Counted from the first letter of the stretch, positions 1 to 9,263 are shown. The stretch is 64,000 nt of DNA from Paenibacillus sp. V4I3 (GCF_030817215.1 NZ_JAUSZA010000001.1:3260501-3324500), one strand, 5' to 3'. Translations and numbers: made by a program. The notes: generated from the letters alone by a model not told the origin.

Positions 1-1
1 C

Positions 2-1381
2 CGCTCTTAATTGTTTTTCTTCTGGCGAACCATTATCATTCAATATCATGGTCAGTATTTCCGCATTAAAGAATTTGCTAGGAGGCAGAACCAAGGAATT
101 CATCAAGAACTGTGTTAGATAAAATTTGCTATTACCATTAGTTCCTAATTCCATCGCTTTTTTTGTGAACAAGTCGATGTATTTCTGGGCGAATGAAACC
201 CCCTTTATAGGCGTTGCATCAATATGCTCGACACCCTTCCATCGCAAATCAGCAATAGAGCTCAGCCACCAAGCCGGGTCGATGGCTTCTTGCATCCGAT
301 GTAGCACATGTCGCTCAAAATATGGCTGTGAATTGCGCCTCTGCTCTTCCAGACAATTTGCAATTGTTTCTGCTTCAATTGCAGCTACCGTCATTCCTTG
401 TCCATAAATGGGGTCAAAGTTACAGAACGCATCTCCAAGAACAAGCAGTCCCGACGGCCAATTCTCCATTTTCTCGAAATGCTGCCGAATAGATTCAGGT
501 GTACGATATCCGCGAGGGCCTTGCAAAGGTTCTAAATTACTTACAATCTTAGCAATTTCTGATGCATTTAGGTTTTTGAGTTCCTCTTGGAATTCATCCG
601 GTTTAGTGGGAGGATAATGCTCACCACCTGCGCTAAACAGTAATGTTCCGGCTATATTATCTTCAATGCGCAATAGCATACCAGTACTTATTCCTTTAGC
701 AGGTTGTGCCTCAGATATAACCGATCTCCACTCTTTATCCGCTTGCGGAGGAATTTTGTAGTACTGGGTACTATAGCCAAGAAATACCTTCAGCACCTCT
801 GGATCCGGTACAGTATGACCGAGCGAATTCAACCATTTGATGACCTTTGAAGAGCGCCCAGCAGTATCGATAACCATGTCCGCTGTAAGCATACCTTCCT
901 GTTTATTCTCGTTGCGCTTTTTTGTATATATGCCAGTAATCGTTTGACGGTCTTCAGAAGACATTAAACCTATAACCTCTGTATTTGTTAGGAAGTGAAC
1001 ATTATGGATGTTTTGTACACGGCGACGAAGCACCCATTCTAACAAAGCCCTGCTGCTCGAAGCACTGTTGATTAGAGGACGGTTTACAAGTGTACCGAAC
1101 TGATTAACAAGAACCATCTCTTCGGCGTCTGAGGGATGAGCACCGTGGTCTAACAGATCATTCGTATAACCAGGGAAGTAGCGCTCTAGAATCATGTGAC
1201 CGCGTGGCAGTACACGATGAGGATGGAAAGACTGTGGAGTACCTTGCCTATTGGCTGGTGCTGTCGGTAATTCATCGCGTTCAACAATATATACCTCTTT
1301 ATAATACTCGGATAGCATTCTTGCCGTTATCAGTCCAGCGATTCCTGCCCCAATAACTACAGCTTTGTTCATGTTTGACAT
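2..1381 (-). CDS. FAD-dependent oxidoreductase/monooxygenase, C-terminus beyond the left edge
   Basis: The frame stays open from an ATG at 1381 to the window edge, about 460 residues, so the C-terminus is missing. The N-terminus has the Rossmann FAD motif GAGIAG at residues 10-15, followed by an acidic VERDELP strand end. A second FAD motif, GDAFCNFDPIYGQGM, sits around residue 320, as in the p-hydroxybenzoate hydroxylase/geranylgeranyl reductase superfamily. A GGAAGG ribosome binding site lies 9 bases before the start; a second ATG at 1372 is less well placed. The substrate cannot be told. It probably hydroxylates or reduces a small hydrophobic compound in the cytoplasm using FAD and NAD(P)H. 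It is transcribed away from the SnoaL-like gene, on the same strand. Confidence 0.85.
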   Translation of the reverse strand, partial: MSNMNKAVVIGAGIAGLITARMLSEYYKEVYIVERDELPTAPANRQGTPQSFHPHRVLPRGHMILERYFPGYTNDLLDHGAHPSDAEEMVLVNQFGTLVNRPLINSASSSRALLEWVLRRRVQNIHNVHFLTNTEVIGLMSSEDRQTITGIYTKKRNENKQEGMLTADMVIDTAGRSSKVIKWLNSLGHTVPDPEVLKVFLGYSTQYYKIPPQADKEWRSVISEAQPAKGISTGMLLRIEDNIAGTLLFSAGGEHYPPTKPDEFQEELKNLNASEIAKIVSNLEPLQGPRGYRTPESIRQHFEKMENWPSGLLVLGDAFCNFDPIYGQGMTVAAIEAETIANCLEEQRRNSQPYFERHVLHRMQEAIDPAWWLSSIADLRWKGVEHIDATPIKGVSFAQKYIDLFTKKAMELGTNGNSKFYLTQFLMNSLVLPPSKFFNAEILTMILNDNGSPEEKQLRA

Positions 1382-1709
1382 GATAATCATCCTTCCATTG
1401 TATTGCCAAGGGTTATTTTTCCTTCTACTGCTAATCTTAAAAAGGAACTCGGTATTGATCCTCCGTGATTTAAGGGGTATAGGGGGCATTGGGACAGAAA
1501 TTGTTGTCAAAATCCTTAAAATCAAGGTAAAAGAGTTTTGATTCTCCCCTTACGCTGGCCATTTTTTGGAGATTGCATCAGCTATTCTTCGTTCAAGTGC
1601 TCTTTGAGTAGCTGAAGGAATAGATATTTTTTCAAAATAATCCGACCTGAATTGTTTTTTGCACTTCATTTGCAGGCGCCCCGCTGCGGGGCGCCGAGAA
1701 CATCGACTC
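1382..1709. other. Gap between FAD oxidoreductase and SnoaL-like gene, with possible coding relic
   Basis: About 330 bases without a complete gene. On the minus strand a short open stretch at 1550-1670 encodes a helix-like, basic peptide (around ALERRIADAISKKWPA) that could be the tail of a lost gene. I cannot name it. No clear terminator is visible after the SnoaL-like gene. Confidence 0.3.
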
Positions 1710-2156
1710 CTACTCATGTGAGTCGATCTGCGACGAGCCCGAAAGCGGTGTGGTGTCGAGGTATCTGACCTCGTAGACGCGCTCGGCGAACTTCCAGCCG
1801 TCCTCTGTGCGCTGGTAGCGGTCATGGTACACGGCGTAGTTCAGTCCGCTCCTGCCGTCGCGCAGGCGCGCGAGCTCTGAGATGTAGGCACGGCCGACTG
1901 CGGTATCGCCCTCGAGCTGGATCGTGCCCGGGTGCGTGGTTTGCACGAAATAGTCCCACTGACTCTGTAGCTGCTTGCTCCCGGCGCGAATCTGCTCCCG
2001 GCTAACGAATTCGACGACTTGGGAAATCCGCCACACGCCGTCCTCCGTGAACAATGACGCAAGGCGGTCGGGGTCGCGCATCATCACTGCGTCGGTGAAT
2101 TCGCCGCGCAGCGCCTCGATCTCGAAGCGATCAACAATTCTTTGATAGTCACTCAT
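1710..2156 (-). CDS. SnoaL-like (NTF2-fold) protein
   Basis: This 148-residue protein has the N-terminal helix-rich pattern of the SnoaL/NTF2-like family (RFEIEALRGEFTDAVMMRD, LFTEDGVWRI) and a C-terminal strand pattern ending DGWKFAERVY. Members are small cone-shaped proteins acting as cyclases, isomerases, dehydratases or simply ligand binders; no activity can be assigned here. GAGGAGG lies just before the ATG at 2156. The coding DNA is visibly GC-rich, with G or C at most third positions, unlike the AT-rich genes around it. It therefore looks recently acquired, perhaps from an actinobacterium. It shares strand with the FAD enzyme downstream, and the two could serve the same small-molecule pathway, but about 330 bases separate them. 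Confidence 0.8.
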   Translation of the reverse strand: MSDYQRIVDRFEIEALRGEFTDAVMMRDPDRLASLFTEDGVWRISQVVEFVSREQIRAGSKQLQSQWDYFVQTTHPGTIQLEGDTAVGRAYISELARLRDGRSGLNYAVYHDRYQRTEDGWKFAERVYEVRYLDTTPLSGSSQIDSHE

Positions 2157-2246
2157 TGGTTTTTCCTCCTCTGTATGTGTGGTTCACTGATTTCTCCGCT
2201 TTGTTATATGATTCAGTAAACGGTCTGCAGATGGGCAGCCAGTCTG

Positions 2247-2864
2247 TCAGATTGCGTTAAAAGATGATACCTCTTCTACTGGGAATCGGAACTTGCGCTG
2301 CTTCGTCTCCACCGGGGAAGGGCCGACGGCGATAATTAAAATGGGCTTCAAGTGAGCCGGGATGCCGAACGTCTCGGAAACTGCAGCCGGATCAAATCCA
2401 CCAATGGGATTTACCCCGTAGCCGTGTTCAAATGCGGCAAGTTGAAAGCCGTATGCCGCAAAAGAAGCGGCAATGATTACTTCCTCTTTGTACTTGTCAG
2501 GTGAATTTACATCATAAGAGCGAATATTATTGATCGCTTTTTCCTTGTACGCTTCCGGAAGATACTGTTTTGTTACGAGATCATTCACCATTTGCTCAGC
2601 ACGCTCATAAGCCTGCAAATTCGCCAACACAATTACAGATGCCGCAGCATCTCTAATTTTTTGCTGGCCGAAAGCGGCGGTGCCCAAGGCTTCCTTCTTA
2701 TCTTTGTCGTCGACGATAAGAAAGTGCCAAGGCTGAAGGTTAAAGCCTGAAGGCGCCTTGATGGCAAGTTCGACAAAAGAGGTCAACTCCTCTCGGGCAA
2801 TCCGGCCTTCGGGATCGAAAGCACTAGCGGAATAGCGATTCTGTAATATTGAAGTTGTTCCCAC
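2247..2864 (-). CDS. Nitroreductase family protein
   Basis: This 205-residue protein is of usual length for the FMN-dependent nitroreductase superfamily. It opens with the NRYSASAFDP motif (phosphate-contacting RRS/RYS segment) and continues with APSGFNLQPWHFLIV, the typical P-S-x-N-x-Q-P-W FMN-binding segment. A late FGIPAHLKPILIIAVGPS strand follows. It would reduce nitro compounds, quinones or flavins with NAD(P)H in the cytoplasm. The start is GTG at 2864, with AGGAGC about 9 bases upstream. Its upstream region carries a 54-base sequence repeated in inverted orientation upstream of the multicopper oxidase at 4657, which suggests shared control. Confidence 0.88.
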   Translation of the reverse strand: MGTTSILQNRYSASAFDPEGRIAREELTSFVELAIKAPSGFNLQPWHFLIVDDKDKKEALGTAAFGQQKIRDAAASVIVLANLQAYERAEQMVNDLVTKQYLPEAYKEKAINNIRSYDVNSPDKYKEEVIIAASFAAYGFQLAAFEHGYGVNPIGGFDPAAVSETFGIPAHLKPILIIAVGPSPVETKQRKFRFPVEEVSSFNAI

Positions 2865-2994
2865 AAAGATCAGCTCCTGTTCATTTCAACTCAATTTGCA
2901 TGCCGACGGCTGAAAAACGGTTGGTTATAATCGCCAATAACACTCCTTTCTTTTTTATACAACTGATGTTAAGTCAATCATAATTAACAAAATG

Positions 2995-3048
2995 CATTTA
3001 TACAAACGCATTTAAATTCATATATTCATTGATTTGAACGAATAAAAG
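2995..3048 (-). repeat. Left arm of a 54-base inverted repeat, likely shared promoter region
   Basis: The reverse complement of this segment matches 4544-4597 at 50 of 54 positions. The match continues more weakly toward each downstream gene. Each arm lies 60-180 bases before a gene start (nitroreductase on the minus strand, multicopper oxidase on the plus strand). Both contain GTTTGTATAAATG, an extended -10-like element. Confidence 0.7.
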
Positions 3049-3496
3049 AAATCGAGCGTTACCTGAATATAGTGCTACAAGATGTCAAGACAGTTTTTAA
3101 AATTTTTAAGGTGTGAAATTTTGCACATCGCTCTTTTTTGTTACCCCTAAGGGTTCGGTTGTTGATAAAACTGAAGTGGAAATAATGGTATGTATCTCCA
3201 TCGAGATGGTGTCCACAGATGGAGGACATAGGCCAAGCGAAGCGCGGGAGAAAGCTTTTTCTTTTGGGTGTTCGTAGTAACGTGTTGAAATCCCATGTCC
3301 GAATCGCTATGATCAGGGAAAATAGGAGATGCAATGCCACATGATTTGGACCGCGGAAGCGCTAACGGCACTGGGGCTAGACGAAGACTAGGCGTGGGAG
3401 TGCTTTCTGTCCTATCCGGACAGTAGCAAGGAGCATGACCTGAAGCCTGGAAAGCGCTGCCGTAATAAAATAGGTCTTGTTTGCAAGGAGGTAAAC
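3049..3496. other. Gap upstream of the RCC1 gene, with an in-frame upstream extension
   Basis: From about 3341 the frame of the RCC1 gene reads as plausible protein (WTAEALTALGLDED, a TAG stop at 3389-3391, then AWECFLSYPDSSKEHDL). The gene may once have started further upstream and been cut by this stop. The rest holds nothing recognisable. Confidence 0.35.
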
Positions 3497-4252
3497 ATGG
3501 ATAACATTCCACCGAAAGAAGCGGCGTTAAAGGTGAAACGGTGGCCTAAAGATACCATAGCGGCAGGTCGTCGTCATACCGTTGGTCTTAAATCTAACGG
3601 CACGGTGACGGCTGTGGGTGATAATAAATATGGCCAATGTGATGTAAGCGGCTGGCGCGATATTGTAGCGGTTGCGGCAGGTTGGCGTCGTACCATTGGA
3701 CTTAAATCGGATGGCACGGTGGTTGCTGTGGGCCGAAATAATGAAAGTGAATGCAATGTAAGCGGCTGGCATGATATTGTGGCGGTCGCGGCGGGTGACT
3801 GGCATACCATCGGTCTTAAATTGGACGGCACGGTGACGGCTGTGGGTAATAATCGGTATGGCCAATGCAATGTAAGCGGCTGGTGCGATATTGTGGCGGT
3901 CGCGGCAGGTTATCTACATACAATCGGACTTAAATCGGACGGTACGGTGACGGCTGTGGGTTTGAATAAACATGACCAATGCGACGTAAGCGGCTGGTGC
4001 GGTATTGTGACGATTGTGGTGGGTAGTAGTCATACCATCGGCCTTAAATCGGACGGTACTGTGGCCGCTGTGGGTTGGAATGAGCATGGCCAATGCAATG
4101 TAAGTGGCTGGCGCGATATTGTGGCGGTTGCAGCGGGTTGCGCTCATACTCTCGGTCTTAAATCGGACGGCACGGTGGTTGCTGTGGGTGATAATGAATA
4201 TGGCCAATGCGATGTAAGTGGTTGGTGTGGCATCCAACTACCCGGCAATTAG
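3497..4252 (+). CDS. RCC1-like repeat protein
   Basis: This 251-residue protein is built almost entirely of about six tandem 38-residue RCC1-type repeats with the core DIVAVAAG-x4-TIGLKSDGTV-x-AVG, ending in QCNVSGW or QCDVSGW. RCC1 repeats form beta-propeller blades. No signal peptide, membrane segment or second domain is visible. AAGGAGG lies 6 bases before the ATG. The repeats are also similar at DNA level (114-base period), so copy number can change by slippage or recombination. Function is unknown; bacterial members are generally thought to be protein- or ligand-binding propellers. It lies between the two arms of a 54-base inverted repeat and ends at a strong terminator. Confidence 0.85.
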   Translation: MDNIPPKEAALKVKRWPKDTIAAGRRHTVGLKSNGTVTAVGDNKYGQCDVSGWRDIVAVAAGWRRTIGLKSDGTVVAVGRNNESECNVSGWHDIVAVAAGDWHTIGLKLDGTVTAVGNNRYGQCNVSGWCDIVAVAAGYLHTIGLKSDGTVTAVGLNKHDQCDVSGWCGIVTIVVGSSHTIGLKSDGTVAAVGWNEHGQCNVSGWRDIVAVAAGCAHTLGLKSDGTVVAVGDNEYGQCDVSGWCGIQLPGN

Positions 4253-4359
4253 TTTTCTTTTAAACATTGGCTTGTGGATATAGGTAAAATTAAATGTATT
4301 GAGGGCTGTGAGAATGCTCTTTTTTGGAGAGCAATGCAAAACGTCTCCCAGGATATGTA

Positions 4360-4400
4360 AAAGCAAAGGGACTGCCCCTAGCAGTTCCTTTGCTTTTTGT
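4360..4400 (+). terminator. Rho-independent terminator after RCC1 gene
   Basis: The stem AAAGCAAAGGGACTGC pairs with GCAGTTCCTTTGCTTT with one bulged position and a five-base loop, followed by a T run. Confidence 0.85.
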
Positions 4401-4543
4401 CAAAGTCGCAGGTATCTCAGTATCGTATCATCGTGACTTATCTCATTCACAAGGCTTCTTGTAGACGGAACCCACAATGCGGCAAATGCTCAAAAGTAAC
4501 CGCCACTCGAGATGCTGCAGGATGCAGCCAAACGTATCGCTTC

Positions 4544-4597
4544 CTTCTATTCGTTCAAATCAATGGATTTATGAATATAAATGCGTTTGTATAAATG
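4544..4597 (+). repeat. Right arm of the 54-base inverted repeat
   Basis: Partner of 2995-3048 (50 of 54 positions identical after reverse complementing). It ends about 60 bases before the multicopper oxidase start and carries the same GTTTGTATAAATG element. Confidence 0.7.
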
Positions 4598-4656
4598 TAA
4601 CTTGTTGAATATGATGGAGGTGTAGTTGGTAAATTTTTGGGAAAGGGGTTTTTATC

Positions 4657-6741
4657 ATGTACGAACAACTATACCTGATTGATTTTGCTGTTGTATTCCT
4701 GTTGGTTGTGTCATGGGCGATTGCAGCCAATCGTTTGGGTCGTCTTCCCTTCCGAAATACAAAAAAAGAATTTAAGCAAAGTGTAAAACGTTTTACCATT
4801 TTATACGTTATTGCTCAAGCGTTGGTCGTTGCAGAGTTAGTCATCCTATTCTTACTAGGTACTTATGGTTGGGAATTTATGAAGGAAAAAGTATTACTTT
4901 CCATGCCATTGCTCATCCCTTCAGCATTCTCGACACTTGTAACCCTTAAGATCCTGCGAAAGATGAACAGTCGAATTACTGACGATTTACAATCCACTGA
5001 AGATGAGATGGATCGAAAGTTACTTACCTCGCCAAAATTCATTCTTCCCATTCAGGCTACTCTGATCAGTTCCTTTGTAGATTGGTATTCGTTCTATTTT
5101 GTTTACCCTTTTGAATTAAATGTTGTAAATGCTATTCTCCTATGGATTGTATTCGCCTTGATTCTAGTTGCATTATGGCTTCGACAAAAACGTCGCAGTG
5201 TAAAACTGCTACAAACCAATTATGCGAATACTACATCTACAAGACTTTTACGTGCTGTGATTTCCTTTGTATGCCTTGCCTTCCTCATTGGCGTCTGGTA
5301 TACCTTGTCCGTAAAAGCATCTGTTCTTCCAGATCAAATGAATATGGGAAGCATGGGAAGCATGAATCATCGTGAGATTACTATGCAAATGATGAACCAT
5401 TCTATGAACGAAAAAGAAATAAGTGTAGCATCATTAACGGGTCCTCAAACCGAGAAAGTAGACCGACATTTTGAACTAGTTGCCCAGAAACAACAAGTAA
5501 AATTAAGTTCCGGTAAGACCATGGAAGCCTGGACCTTTAATGGAACCGTTCCCGGTCCGGAATTACGAGTGAAGCAAGGTGAAATTGTTGAAGTTGTGTT
5601 GAAAAATAAAGATATTGAAGATGGGGTTACCATTCACTGGCATGGGTATAACGTGCCAAATGCAGAAGATGGGGTTGCGGGAGTTACACAAGATTCCGTG
5701 CCACCCGGAGGAATACATATATACCGTTTTCAAGCCAAACAAGCGGGAACGTACTGGTACCATTCCCATCAACAATCGGCAAAACAAGTCATTAAAGGGT
5801 TATTCGGTTCGCTCATCGTTGAACCAAAAGATCCACCAGAGCCCAATACGAAAGAGATCACGGTATTAAGTCAAGCTTGGCAATTGGCAAATGACCGTTC
5901 ATTAACGCCCACGTACGGGTTAAATGATACGCTTGATCATCAAACAATTACGTCGGGCACAATAGTCAGACTTCGAATCATTAATGCCCAGAACTACCCG
6001 CAATCTTTCCAATTGTCAGGAGTTCCATTTAAAGTGGTTGCAATCGACGGAAATGATATTCAGTCGCCCGCCTTATTAACGAATTAGAGACTATTTATCG
6101 CTGGCGGTGGACGATATGATGTTTTATTCACAATGCCACAGACACCAGTAAGGTTGAGCAGCCAAAGTGATGCAGGTGTAACTCCCGGGATTGTCTTTAG
6201 TGAGACGGAGACCAATTCAACCTTAGCTATAGATGAGCAATATCCCGTATTCGATCCGAGTCAATATGGAGTAAAAGAGCAGACCCCTTTCACTATCAAT
6301 AGTAAATTTGACCGCACCTTCAAAATAGTCCTTGATAGTCGAGCAGGGTTCTATGATGGTAAACTATATCCTTTATATACCATAAACGGACGCGTTTTTC
6401 CCGATACTCCTATGTTAACGGTCAAAGAAGGTGATCTTGTAAAAGTAACTTTTTTCAATCGCGGTTTGGATCATCATCCGATGCATCTTCATGGGCATAC
6501 GATGCTCGTTCTCAGCCGGAACGGGAAACCGACTACAGGAAGCCCTTGGTGGACGGATTCACTAGATGTAGCTCCCGGTGAAGGTTATGAAGTTGCTTTT
6601 AAAGCAGATAATCCCGGGATATGGATGGACCATTGTCATAATTTATTACATGCAGGAATGGGAATGACCATGCACTTAACCTATGAAGGAATCAGCACCC
6701 CTTTTCAAACAGGGAAGAAAACAGCCAACCAGCCGGAATAA
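4657..6741 (+). pseudogene. Membrane-anchored multicopper oxidase interrupted by an in-frame TAG
   Basis: One continuous frame of 695 codons with a single TAG at 6085-6087 (codon 477). Residues 1-210 hold about five hydrophobic membrane segments. A Met/His-rich stretch (MNMGSMGSMNH) follows near 227-250. The copper sites are complete when both halves are read together: HWHG (about 326), HSHQ (about 368), HPMHLHGH (about 606) and HCHNLLHAGMGM (about 658). The enzyme would oxidise Cu(I), Mn(II) or phenolic substrates outside the membrane. Between the halves the protein reads smoothly across the stop (ALLTN, stop, RLFIAGGGRYDV), so this is a point nonsense change from a Gln or Glu codon, not a frameshift. 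The product is inactive unless the amber codon is read through. GAAAGGGG precedes the ATG. A terminator follows at 6771. Confidence 0.88.
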
Positions 6742-6770
6742 ACGATCGCATCCATACATGTTCAAATTTA

Positions 6771-6807
6771 AGGACTATTCCATAAGATGAATGGGATAGT
6801 CCTTTTT
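6771..6807 (+). terminator. Terminator after multicopper oxidase
   Basis: AGGACTATTCCAT pairs with ATGGGATAGTCCT around a short loop, followed by TTTTT. Confidence 0.8.
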
Positions 6808-6852
6808 CCACAAGATGATCGATGATCTTCCCATCGCGAATCATGCCGTTAT

Positions 6853-7752
6853 CTACATGTTATTGTTTTGTGCAATTCTCTGAAAGTACTCGATGACAAC
6901 TTGACGAAATTCCTTTGCTGCACTTGATAAATAGCGACTCCGGTGTCTCGAAAGTCCAATCTCCCGGTTACACACGGGCTCCTCTATTTTCAAGGGTACA
7001 ATATTTCCCGGATGCCCTACAACATATAATGCAGTCTTTGGTATAAAGGAAATTCCTAGTCCTGCTTGTACAAGAGAACCTAATGATGCCGGTTCATCAC
7101 CTTCATACGCGTTGTTGGGTATAAATCCAACTTTCTCACAATAAGAATCCATCAAGTCACGAATTCCATAACCTTTTTTCAAACTGACAAACCGTTCTTC
7201 CTTAAGTTCGGATAAACGAACTCTGTCCCTATTCGCAAATCGATGGGTCGATGGGACAATCACATAAATCTGCTCTTGGAAAACGATATCACAGACAAGT
7301 TCACTTCCTTGAATGGGTGGGGCAGACAAACAAAAATCCACTTCACCCTTCTTAACCCAAATTTCCATTTCATGGGTCCTCAATTGCTGGACATGAAACT
7401 GGACGTGGGGAAGAATTTCCCGAAATCGATGAAGGATATCCGGCAACATATAAGCAGTGTTAACAGCCAGTGATAATGTACCATAATCAGCGCTAGTCAA
7501 ATCGACGATTTCACGTTTTCCTTCCTCCAATTCAAACAAAGCCCTTTCTACACGCTGAAGAAAAGAACGACCAAACTCATTCAGTCGTAACTTGCGACTA
7601 TTTCTGTCAAATAATGAGACACCTAAGTCCTCTTCCAACAATCGAATCGTCTTACTGAGCGAGGATTGTGTAACATGTAATACCCCTGCAGCTTCTGTCA
7701 TGTGTTCCAAACGGGCTACAGTACGAAAGTACTCGAGCTGAAGAAGTTCCAC
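6853..7752 (-). CDS. LysR family transcriptional regulator
   Basis: I choose GTG at 7752, giving 299 residues, the normal LysR length. It begins with the standard LQLEYFRTVARLEHMTEAA winged-helix segment, and GAGGTG lies 9 bases upstream. The longer open frame to 7896 adds a tail atypical of the family. The helix-turn-helix is at about residues 17-50 (LHVTQSSLSKTIRLLEEDLG). The C-terminal part is the periplasmic-binding-like co-inducer domain. It converges on the multicopper oxidase rather than diverging from it, so its target is not evident from position. A candidate is the shared promoter region near 3.0 and 4.6 kb. Confidence 0.9.
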   Translation of the reverse strand: MELLQLEYFRTVARLEHMTEAAGVLHVTQSSLSKTIRLLEEDLGVSLFDRNSRKLRLNEFGRSFLQRVERALFELEEGKREIVDLTSADYGTLSLAVNTAYMLPDILHRFREILPHVQFHVQQLRTHEMEIWVKKGEVDFCLSAPPIQGSELVCDIVFQEQIYVIVPSTHRFANRDRVRLSELKEERFVSLKKGYGIRDLMDSYCEKVGFIPNNAYEGDEPASLGSLVQAGLGISFIPKTALYVVGHPGNIVPLKIEEPVCNREIGLSRHRSRYLSSAAKEFRQVVIEYFQRIAQNNNM

Positions 7753-8008
7753 CTTGTTATGCACCTCACATTCCATTTTCTCAATCTTATTATAGACAAA
7801 AATAGTATTGTGTGGGATGGTTTGAATCCTCTGTGACGGAAAACGGTTTGGAGGTATGAACGATACTCTGAATATCTTCTTCAGCTGTTCTGGCAAAAGA
7901 CCAGAGTATCTCTTAATCCAACTGGTCCGATTCCATCCCGAGAGCTTGAACAGACTTCACAAGCTCCTTTTTCACTTTCTCAACTTCTCGGAGTTGAGTT
8001 ATTTAATA
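7753..8008. other. Region upstream of LysR gene with inverted repeat and minus-strand relic
   Basis: GATACTCTG (7862-7870) and CAGAGTATC (7902-7910) form a perfect 9-base inverted repeat upstream of the LysR gene. On the minus strand at 7917-8003 an open stretch ending in ALGMESDQLD looks like the tail of a lost coding sequence of unknown family. Confidence 0.35.
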
Positions 8009-8036
8009 CTTCACTAATGGGTAACGATAGCACAAG
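8009..8036 (+). repeat. Family-1 cassette site, B type (first in window)
   Basis: CACTAATGGGTAACGATAGC matches the B consensus (CTAACGG, spacer, CGATAG, then a CAA tail). It is followed by ACAACGGGCTGC, the left part of the usual hairpin. It marks the left end of the site array in this window. Confidence 0.6.
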
Positions 8037-8087
8037 GACAACGGGCTGCTAACAAATCAAAGTATTTTAGAAAGGACGAGGAAAAAA

Positions 8088-8318
8088 ATTAAAAAAAGTT
8101 TTTCCACTGAAAAAGCAGAGTGGTCAGATACAAAAGAAAAACAGTATCGACAAGACTGATTTTCTCTTGTATACCAGTTCGGTGATACACTAAAAACAAT
8201 TGATGATAAAGTGTTTTTGATAAAGAACGATGAACAAACCGAGATAATGAAACCAAATAAACAAAAAACATTTTGGTATGAAACTTGGTTAAATATAAAG
8301 GATTTCTACGGAGTATAA
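8088..8318 (+). pseudogene. Small hypothetical gene broken by a TGA
   Basis: A frame of 76 codons contains one TGA at about codon 24 and ends with the stop at 8316. The opening codon is ATT, preceded by AGGACGAGG at normal spacing, so it looks like a mutated ATG. The encoded peptide (KAEWSDTKEKQYRQD, then FSLVYQFGDTLKTIDDKVF) resembles a small soluble protein of unknown family. It sits between two family-1 sites like the intact units downstream, so it reads as a decayed cassette gene. Confidence 0.45.
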
Positions 8319-8340
8319 GCAATTATTGCTTTTTGCTGTT

Positions 8341-8420
8341 GTACTAAAAACGATACTGAAGGAGCTCACCTCGTGGCTGCTCTTTTTTTGTTCATTCAAG
8401 TAGCGGGCAGCAGTTTAACA
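8341..8420 (+). repeat. Family-1 element: degenerate B, hairpin, A site
   Basis: CTAAAAACGATAC at 8344-8356 is a degenerate B site. A hairpin around GGAGC...GCTC (8361-8382) is followed by a T run. TTCAAGTAGCGGGCAGCAG (8395 onward) is an A site with the GGCAG spacer. Confidence 0.6.
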
Positions 8421-8491
8421 TAGGTGTTTGCATACAAGTTCATCTTTTGGAAAACTTTATATATTATGCTTTCCAAAGGAGAAAGAAAAAC

Positions 8492-9259
8492 ATGAAAAAA
8501 ACTATACTAACAATACTTTTATCTGTTGCAAGTGGCATCACTTTTCAATCGGTTTGCAATTCTGCTGAAATAGCGCCTTTAACAACAGATGATTACCAAC
8601 AGATCCAGTTAAGTAATTTTTCTTCGCCTGACATAAAAGAAATACATAAAGCTGAACTATTTGGTTCTTACATCGGAGGTGTTCCGAGAGGTAAGTTTTT
8701 AAAAATTGATGATAAATTAGTGGATCAAAATAGGTATTTCACGAGTAGGATCATGCTGGGTGATGTGACGAATGATCAACTAGATGAGGTTTTTTTTTAT
8801 CAATATTCACCAGGTAGCGCAGGAGCAATGGGATTAAATGTTTATAGTCTGATCAATAGTAAATGGAGTTCAATTTTCAACGAACCAAGCAATACACACG
8901 ATAATAATGAAACCGAGCGATTTAGCAATGAATATCTAACAAACAACCGAATTCGCTTTTATGATAAACGGACAGATTTGTCTGGAGTTATTGATATTTC
9001 AAGGTTGAAATTTTCAGAAGAACGCTTGAGAACGATGAGTCTAAAAACTGATCCGATTTCTGAGTATGTAATTCATTATGAAAACGTTGGTTGTGGAATT
9101 GAAACCATACAATGGATTTTTGCTTTTTCTCATCCTAACTCTGTTTTTTCTTTGCATAACCATTACATTTATAAATTTGATGAACATAAATTCACGCTGT
9201 ATGAAACGAGAATTCATGATAACGAAGGTGTAATTATTACCCGAAAAAAGTATTATTAA
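8492..9259 (+). CDS. Secreted protein of unknown function, FG-GAP-like
   Basis: 255 residues from ATG at 8492, with AAAGGAG upstream; a longer TTG start at 8447 adds a tail before a good signal peptide and is unlikely. Residues 1-28 form a Sec signal peptide (MKKTILTILLSVASG... ending near NSA). A segment ILGDVTNDQLDEVFFYQYSPG-like (about residues 85-105) has the D-x-T/N-x-D character of FG-GAP/VCBS calcium loops. I do not recognise a catalytic motif. The gene is flanked by an A site upstream and a perfect B palindrome 5 bases after its stop, the standard cassette arrangement here. Confidence 0.7.
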   Translation: MKKTILTILLSVASGITFQSVCNSAEIAPLTTDDYQQIQLSNFSSPDIKEIHKAELFGSYIGGVPRGKFLKIDDKLVDQNRYFTSRIMLGDVTNDQLDEVFFYQYSPGSAGAMGLNVYSLINSKWSSIFNEPSNTHDNNETERFSNEYLTNNRIRFYDKRTDLSGVIDISRLKFSEERLRTMSLKTDPISEYVIHYENVGCGIETIQWIFAFSHPNSVFSLHNHYIYKFDEHKFTLYETRIHDNEGVIITRKKYY

Positions 9260-9263
9260 GTTT

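Noticed and set aside
3059..3512. Minus-strand frames of 93-121 codons upstream of and opposite the RCC1 gene
   Set aside because: They lack ribosome binding sites, and the plus strand has better coding character in part of the region.
3527..4237. Minus-strand repetitive frames opposite the RCC1 gene
   Set aside because: Mirror reading frames of a repeat-rich gene; the plus-strand protein has clear RCC1 repeats.
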